From Odobenus rosmarus divergens (lineage: Eukaryota > Chordata > Mammalia > Carnivora > Odobenidae): a stretch of DNA of 64,000 nt. Below, in pieces: positions 11,401 through 20,400 of the stretch. Position 1 is the first letter of the stretch, and every line of letters begins with the position of its first letter. The notes under the pieces were generated by a model that worked only from the letters and a program-made list of their open reading frames with translations, searched no databases and had not been told where the DNA came from. Location: contig NW_004450460.1 of the NCBI RefSeq assembly GCF_000321225.1, positions 2,276,406-2,340,405 on the forward strand. The letters are read 5' to 3'. The position numbers were made by a program, and so were the translations under genes.

Positions 11401-14400
11401 GGTTTAAGGGGCGCCTGGATGGCTGTCGTTAAGCGTCTCCTTGGGTCATGATCCCAGGGTCCTGGGATCCAGTCCTGCATTGGGCTCCCTGCTCCGAGGG
11501 CAGCCTGCTTCTCTCTCTGCCCCACCCCCCAGCTCCTGCTCACTGTCTGAAATAAGTAAAATCTTTAAAAAAGAGAGAGACAGGGAGGGTTCAAGTCCAA
11601 CAGAAAAGGGCCCACAGATGAGGTCGCCTCCAACACACACAATATCCTACAGCCAGTCAGTCATAAGCACGGAGCAGAGTCCGCACACGGGTGTGAAGAG
11701 ACGCCGCTCCTGCCCAGCGTGGTGCACACGCTGCCACCGGCTGCGCCCGCCCCGCCCCAGACACTCCAGCCTCGGCAGACGGTGCACGGGGACTCTGCAC
11801 TGTTGCTCAAGTTCTGCACTAAGCCTGAAATTATTTCAAAACGGAGACAAAGCCACGATGGATTTACAAAAAAGAAAGTGTAAAAAAAAAAATGCATAAA
11901 TGAACCACATTTGAATCTTATAAATGTTCACCTCCTTTAACCCAGTAAAACTGCACTAAAAGGAATCGAAACTGAGGAAATCGGCGAAGACTTAAACAAA
12001 AATTTGGGTTCAAGTATGCTATCATAATGCAACAATTCAGAATGGGGCGGAGGTGGCAGCAGCACGTGTGGGCACCGTTAAATCAATCACTTTACAGCCC
12101 ACAGAGGCAAGGACAACTATTTCCCAGCCCGCAGAGCCGGTACAACACTGTCTACACCTGTAATCCCGCTCTGCTGCAGGGTAACTGGGAGACCCCGGAG
12201 AGGAGCAGAGGTGTGGTCACGGGAGAAACAAACACACTGGCCCTGCTTCGTTCTGAGGCTAGATATGGTTTGTATTTCTAATTTTACTGTCTAAAATATT
12301 TCATAATGATTTTAAAAACACAAAGACTATAGGTAACCTGACTCCACGGCTGAGAGGTTTGTAGGCTGTTCCTAACACCTTCCTGTATTTTCCCAGCGTT
12401 CCACAGCCAGCATGCATGACTTTTCTAACAGGGGAAGTGACGAGGGGGAGAAGGACGACTGGCTCATGCTCTACCAACACTAGGGCTCTTGTCTGTCTAT
12501 AAACCACTGTAAGAGATGGAGGAAAACGTCAGACAGGCTGAGAAAGAAAACAGACCCAGGAAATCACCAAACAGGTGTCTGGTAACAGCAAAGGAGGAAA
12601 AAAAGAATTGATCCAGGGGGGAAGAATTAATAAATGGAGTGTGGAGGAATCACAGGTGAGAAAGAAGTGTTAGGAAAACACTGACACAGAAACTTACAAC
12701 AGCAGGCACCTCCCCCCGCCCACGCAAGTGAACGCCCTCAGACTGCCCCACTCGGCCTCCAGGGGGCGCCAGGGCCCAGCCTCTGCACAGGCCAAGGAGA
12801 AGGCCCTGCAATAACCCAATTAACCAGGTGCAGTAGGCAAAGGGGTTCCCCTCAGCCTGTGAGCAGGCATCACACCAGCTCGTACCCAGGCCCCCACCTG
12901 CAGAGAGAGAACCGAATGTCACCTCCCAGAGTGAGCTAGGCAGGAAAAGTGGAAGGGACAGATCCAGCGTGTCCCCCTGCCCCTTGCCTCCAGGAAGGCA
13001 CCTGCAGGACCAGGGAGGGAAATCCCACCTATGCGAGCCCTCATCCATGACCTGGGGCCAGTGCTCTGCGATGGGGAGGGAGGAAGAGCCGGACCCCAGG
13101 TCCCAGGCCGTGTCCCCAGGACCTGAAACTGAGAGCCACGAGTCAGTCAGTCACGAGTCGCTGGACCTGCTGTGGCACCGGAATGGAGCCTGTCAGCCAC
13201 TGCCAGGCTAACAGGCCACGAACAGTGCCTCTACAAGGACCCAGCTCCCGCAGGGTGGCGGGTCCCACTCTAAGGAGGAAAGGAAGGGCTGCCTTGAGTC
13301 AGGCCCCTCTCACAGCGCAGCAAGCTGCTGGGAAGAGGTGTTGTATGACAGTGCAGGGACACGTTGTTCAGGTTTGCCCACCTGCAGTTACGTTCTTGGT
13401 AAAACCCAGTAGGCTTCGTTCGTTAGCATCTCGGGTTTCTATTAAAGTGCTGCTCATATCTGAGTACATACCTACCATCCTGTTTTACAGACGTTAGGTC
13501 CTCAGAAACCTGGGAGACACTCAGGAGAAAGACATCACCCCCTCGGACAAGGAACAAGCCAGCTCAAAGAGCGGTGCACAGTGTGGCCAACACCACGGCC
13601 AAGGAGTCCAGTGCTGCATGGACTCCTGCACCTGCCACACGCAGCCCATGGCCTGAGCTGCTTGCCAGGCTGTGCCAGAGCTGTGGGCAAGACCCAAGAA
13701 GGCCGCATGAGAACATTCTAGTTCTTGGTGAGCATCTTGCTCAGGACCACCCTGCAAGTGTGTGGCCAGGTTTGCACCTCCTGCCCCGGCCCCAAGCTGC
13801 TCATCATCAGTGATGTTCTGATGCCAACCAGGAGCTCAATCAACCAGTACTCACCATAGGCTGCCCAGGGTCTGAAAACTTCACTTTAATATCCTGCAGG
13901 TGCTTCAAGATCGGCTCATCATACTCCTGATTAACAAGAGAAAAAAACAAATTTCTAGTGGGCATTTCTCCAGACAACACACACGTTCCCCCTATGACTT
14001 GCTGTTGCATACACTCCCAGATGCTGGCTAAGCATGCCCTGCTGGCATTCTGGCCTCATCAAGTTAAGAACTCCCAGGAAGCCACCCACATCTGTGCACG
14101 GACACGCGGTCCTAGGGGCCGGCAACAAGGTGCCACTTCTCTCTGGCCTGGAGCATTGAGAAACATCAGCCAGGCAGGGAGGGCAAGAGCCCAGCTGTTT
14201 TCCCACGACTGCCCACTGCCGCTGCATACAGGGACCACCCAGGCCTGCTGGTCCTCATATCTCTGAAGAGAGAACCAGAAGAAACACCTCAGTCAGCTAT
14301 GGGCCTTGTTGGCCAATTTCCTGCCCTCACATCTTCCCGCTTGTCCATTCACAGTAAGATGGTGAAGGGTCTTGAGTTTGTTCATAGGCTCCGTGGGGTG

Positions 14401-17400
14401 AGGCGGCAGACCTCAGGTAAGAAAATGACAAGTCGTGGCTCAGCTGCAGAGGTGCAGGCCTTCCCAGCAGCACCGCGGTAGAAGGTAGCAATGGAGGCTT
14501 CCAACAGTGAGATCCCCGCCCCAGGAGATCAAGAACACTCCTATGAGCTGTTGGTCACGCAAAGTGCCTTTCCATCCACCATGAACAACCGCTAAACTCT
14601 GAGTTAAATGGTTCATAAATAAATATTAAGACTAAGATCTCTCTGTAGGCTAGGAATTTGCTTACCTGGACTAATTCACTTAGCATATCTACATTTCTGA
14701 AGATGGTAAACCAGAACTCTGGAATTCCTCTGGGGTTTGGCTCCTCTCCTGTTGCTGCTTCTTTTTCTGCTAGGACTACTTTATTTTTCATGTCTCCCTA
14801 AAATAAATAAATAAATAAATAAAGATGCCAAAGAGAACGCTTACCACAAAGCAACACATTTACATTCAATGACTTAATGCAGAATGCAAGTTTCAGAATC
14901 CTGCACAAACTTCTATCAAGAACTGTGTTCCCTGCATCTGCATCTCCAAGACCACCATGTATGTCACACTTTTAAATGTTTCTAAGGAACAAAGCAATCA
15001 AAGCACTCCATTCAGACGTGACTCTGTGATATAATTTTAGAATTCTGAGTGCCATCGACCTTGGGGAAGGTGCCAAGTGCCAGCTCTATGAGACGTCCGT
15101 CTTGGGCCAGCCAGCCACCCAGCACCGGACGGAGACTCCAGTGCCCACGGCAACAAGGAACGTCGGCAGCGTGTACGTCCGATGGTAAGGAGGGGGCTAT
15201 AAACATCCGGACAGAAACTGCACGCAGCCATCAGGGAGGTGACCCGACAGCACAGGCCACACGCAGAGGCGTCTCTCTCACACTGCGGCCCACGGAGGTC
15301 GAGCACGAGATGGAGCCAGTGCAAGTGCAAACACTTCATCACGGGGGATTCTTATGTGGAAATGATCAGAAGGGGCTTTTTAAATTAACAGAGGCAGATT
15401 GTTCTTGAGAAATAAGGAAGTGATTCACAACTAGATCCATCCATAACCACAGCCTCAACTGGGCCAGGTTCTACAATATGTTTGAAAGATCAAAAACATA
15501 CGGTTACTACAACTAACATACACTTCGAATAAATTCCCTAAAAAGGAATCCTGATGGATAAAAAAAGGATAAAAGCTACTTGTCTTCCAAACAAACTTCA
15601 AGTGGACAAAGTTACCCTGCAGCATGTGGGGACTTTCTGTGGCACTAGAACGGGACCTGTTGAAGGCTGTGAGCAGGTGATGAGAGGCTCCCAATCCAAA
15701 GTGGCTGGGGGCACCGTGGCGATTTCATCGCCACTGCTGGTCCTGGAGGAGGGTGGCCCGGACGCCTACCACGCCCTCCTCACAACCCTAACCTCGCAGC
15801 GACTACCGACACAGGCGTCCCCTCCCCTGTGGGACCTCGCTTTGGTCTCGATAGAAGACTCTTCCTGACGGTTTCGTTTCTGTCCGTCCGATCCCACATC
15901 TCACTCTCCTATGGCATGGAGCTGCTTAGACCACTGAGCAGGGGGAGCGTGTCTGGGTCACAGAATTAACGGATACTGGACCTGCCTGCCGCTCAGGAGT
16001 CTGATGACAAAGAAATCGAAACGGCCAGCCCAAGGGGGAAACAGCACCTACTGTCAGGAGGTCCTTCCTTTGTGACGCTGTAAGAGACTCACTAGGTGAG
16101 AGCACCGCAACAGCACAAGCCGCTGTCGAGCGAACGCGGTACTCACAGCCAACTTCTCCTCCTCCCCGCTGTCGCTGTGCCACTCCGACTCTGCGTCTGT
16201 CGGCTCCACGTCCCCCGTGATGAACTCCCTTCTCTGAGTGAGAACGAGACCTTCTTAGAGTTAGGCCAAGTTAGTCAGAAGCTCAAGAGTTCAGTTTGTA
16301 AATGGTGTCTGTGAAAACCAATGCTTTTATAACTTGAGATTCTGCATTTTAGGGCTCGAAGGAGACCCGTTCAAGGACCCACCACTCCGTAAACATGGGA
16401 GTCTTACGTGAAGAAAGCTCTGAAACCACGCAGGCAACGCAGAGGGAGCTGCCCACCTTGTCGAAGAGGGGCTGGTACAGGGCGGCGTACTTCCTCTCCA
16501 GGTCGTGCACCTCCTCGTAGAACTTGGCTTCTATGTGGGCGCACCTCACCTGCAGCTGCTTCAGTGCGTTGATCCTTCTCTTCACGGCTTTTGGCAAACT
16601 GAAACAGGGAAGGAAAGGGAAAACATCCTTATGCCTGCAAAGTAAGGCAGCGTGCTTTTCAATCTTCTTAAAATAAATTCAGGCTACCAGAGAATTCACA
16701 TCCTTACTACAGCAATGAGCTCCTAAACATCATTAGAAGGACGAACATCCCAACAAAAGGGGTGGGGGAGATGTTGACGGATAATCCACAAAGGAAAAAA
16801 TACAAAGAATCAAACACGGAAAGAAGGTTCAATCCCACAAAATATCTGAAAGAAAGTTAATTTAAAAGAACTGCTGTCTGTTCCTTACCAAACTGGCAAT
16901 TAAAAAGAACCTCCTGGGTTTGATTAAGCCCGAGGGCACAGAAGTCCTCTAACCAACTCATCCACCTCAAAGGCAAAGCAGAACCTGAATGTTCCGTGGG
17001 TCCAGCAACTCTACGTCTAAGAACTTATGCTAAAGAAATAACCAAATACTTATGTGCTGGTATGTCCACTGAGGCGTTATTTGTGAAAGTGGAAAACTGG
17101 AAATAATGACAAGTTGAACAGGATTAAAACACAGCCTGTCCGAAATCATGTTTTCAAAGAATATTCAGCACCAAGTGAAGGCTTCATGTTGATGCACTAA
17201 GGGAAATATCAGACACAATACAGACAAGTGGGGTCTGTTCCCTTCCAGGGTCAGGTAACTTTGAGCTTCTTTGCCTTTTGATACTTCTCTATATTCTTTT
17301 ATTTTTTTAAGGATTTTATTTATTTTACAGAGAGAGTGAGTGAGGGAGGGAGGAGCAGGGGGAGCGGGACAAACAGACTCCGTGCTGAGCACAGAGCCGG

Positions 17401-20400
17401 ACGCGGGGCTCAATCCCACAACCGTACGACCATGACCTGAGCTGAAATCAAGAGCTGGACGATCAACCCAGGCACCCCAGTACTTTTCTATATTCTAAAA
17501 ATATTTTAGTTTGTAAGCATTACTTCTAATAAATCAGAAAAAACAAAACCCCTTTTAACCCATCAAAATTGTATGTTTAACATGAAGCCCTTGGTCACCA
17601 TCTGCAACAAAGAGCAGATTTCTGGGCCTCATCACAGACCCATACAGCCCTCCCAGGCAGCGTCCACCTGGGCTGAGCCCTCGAGGTGGGGCTAGCAGTA
17701 GCCTGGGCACTCTACCCTTCCTGCAACAACTCATGGAGTCCTAGCTGCTCCTAGGCACAGCACTGTTTAGAAAGTACTGGAAGAGCCTTAAATAGAGCCT
17801 TAAATCACAAAGGACCCTGCCACCCTACCCACAGCTACCTCATGGTAAAGGTCCTTTACCAAGACTCCTAACTACAGTCCTGTCTCTAGGACTACTGCCG
17901 GCAGGAGAACAAGGAGGAAGCACAGTGAGGACCTAATGAAATGGCAGACATACAGAAACACCTGTATTTCTTTTCTGCATTAATCACACAATTACAATTG
18001 TCTTTTATCTTTCTGTATCTTCCTAATAGAGTAAAAATAACAAATGATTTTAAGCAAACTGGACCCTGATATCCTACAACCAGCTGTCCTCCTCCAATCA
18101 GTTACAGTAACTCCACACTGTCCCGCCAGCAGGCATTTACCAGGTAGTACGTCCAACATGGAACCGATTCTATTCCATGAAGCCTTGTTCCTAGCCCCGG
18201 CATTCCCTCTCCATGAAACCCACCCCACTCACCCGGAGTCTAGCCAGAAAACTAGAGACCATTATCATCCTCCACTCTCCCACTCCCAGGCAGTATCACT
18301 AGTCCACCAGCGGAGAGCCAGCAGGGAGCCAGCACCCTGCCCTGAGCATGGCCCGACGGCCCACCGACTAGGTAACCCCCCGCCCCCCACCGCACCTCCC
18401 ACCACAGGCCTGCACCTCTACCACCTGCTGAGCCTAGGCGCTACTCTTTGGAATCCAGTGCCTGGTTCTCAGCACCCAAAGTCTGCTCAATGAGAAAGAC
18501 ACTTATTGCTAGTCTAAGGAACCAGGAAATCAGTCTTTTTTCCCTTTGTTTCTTAAAGTTGTACCGAGTCCCATGCACAGCATACTTACGTCTCAATGTA
18601 ACTTGAAGGAGTGTGGGAGACATTGTCAAGCCGTTCCTGTAAAGCTGCCAAAACCTGAGGATTCTGCATCACCTGATCAGTGAGCTTTTCTATTAAGAGG
18701 TAAAAACAAGGTCAAAACATTTCAAATATCCCTGACACAGAACAGCCAAGGGTAGAAAATCAGCATGTATCTACCCAGCTATGTTAATTCACTTTAATTT
18801 CTAAATGTAGCAAGTGGCTTCTTAAGAACATGTTTTAAAAATACTTGAAATTTAGGGTGCCTGGGTGGCTCAGTTGTTAAGCGTCTGCCTTCGGCTCAGG
18901 TCATGATCCCAGGGTCCTGGGATCGAGTCCCGTATCGGGCTACCTGCTCGGCGGGAAGCCTGCTTCTCCCTCTCCCACTCCCCCTGCTTGTGTTCCTGCT
19001 CTCGCTGTCTCTGTCAAATAAATAAATAAAATCTTAAAAAAAAAAAAAAAAACAAACTTGAAATTTATTTCATTTTTTTAGATGGGGGGGTGGGCAGAGG
19101 GAGAGGAAGAGAGAATCTCAAGCAGACTCCCCGCCCAGCACAGAGCCTGACACGGGGCTCGATCACAGGACCCTGAGATCAAGACCTGAGCCAAAATCAA
19201 GAGTTGGACACTTAACCGACTAAGCCACCCAAGCACCCCCTCAAATGTACTTTAAAGGCATTTGACCCGCTGTTACCCAGCTGAGCAGGCGGTCAGAAAT
19301 CCACTGGAGGGGGCGCCTGGGTGGCTCAGTCGGTTGGGCGGCTGCCTTCGGCTCAGGTCATGATCCCAGGGTCCTGGGATCGAGCCCCACGTCCGGCTCC
19401 CTGCTCGGCGGGGAGCCTGCTTCTCCCTCTCCCTCTGCCTGCCACTCTGCCTACTTGTGCTCTCTATCTCTCTGTCAAATAAATAAATAAAATCTAAAAA
19501 AAAAACAAAAACAAAAAAAGAAATCCACTGAAGGGCACCCAGCTAGTTCTGGTTCTTGCTTCAGCTGTTTAAGCCTCAAACCTCCCAAAGATGTCATCAC
19601 CTCCCAGTGCAGGGTCCTATCTCCTGCCACCTCACCTTCTCTCCCCAAGACCTAAGGGGGCCCAGAAGCCAAGAACAGGGACAAGGAGACTGTCCCTCAG
19701 AGAACATCAGCGCTTTCTTGTGGCCTGGCTCACGTCCCAGGAAGCCCTATGTGCACCGGCTCCTGGGGCACCAGACACGCGTGCGTTCTCACCTCTACCT
19801 TCACCTCCACTGCCCTTCTGCCCAAACCGCCCCCACACCACACTTCCTCACTACCCCCTCCCAAAACTCACTGGCCTCCTCCCCCCACACTGCCCTGGTG
19901 GCTCACACACATCTGCACTGTTTCCCAATGAACAAACAAGACACTGAAGGGGAAGGAAGGTCTTTCACTCAACTATAACCAGGGAGTGGCCCAACAGAAC
20001 ACCTGCCCACAGCAGAGACTCCGTGTTTGCTAAAGTGACGCCGGCTCGCTCCCACTGGCCAGGAACCCTAATTTGGCACCCTCACCTGACTCCAAAGGTA
20101 CCTGGAGCTCTGTCCACCTTTTTGTACGGAAGTCACAGGGGCAAGCAAAGGATATCAAGTAGACAACTCAATTTTAACATTTTAATTATAAACAACCACT
20201 AACATGAAGCACTGTGTGTATTTATCTATACGCTCACACCTACATACAACTGTGTATGTATACAATACGTATAAATACTACACCACACACAGACACACAT
20301 CTCCTCTAGCTCTGGCCACCGGAAGGCCTAGAAACAATGACAGCTAGCATCTATATTCTGGTTTTTAAACATCTCCCCCTACTAAAAGGAACACGGCCCC

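Larger units (their letters stand above)
9766..13854 (-). other. NAP1L4: NAP1L4 intron 8
   Basis: A 4.1-kb intron containing an L1 3'-end-like piece (10488-10650), a MIR (10680-10900) and a SINEC (11409-11585). No extra exon was recognised. Confidence 0.75.
16599..18589 (-). other. NAP1L4: NAP1L4 intron 4
   Basis: A 2.0-kb intron with an old L1-like piece (about 16880-17230) and a minus-strand SINEC (17298-17480). The remainder is featureless. Confidence 0.75.

Noticed and set aside
14799..14822. CRISPR-like or phage repeats
   Set aside because: Repeats here are simple (AAAT)n or SINE tails; nothing has spacer-repeat structure, and the DNA is mammalian.
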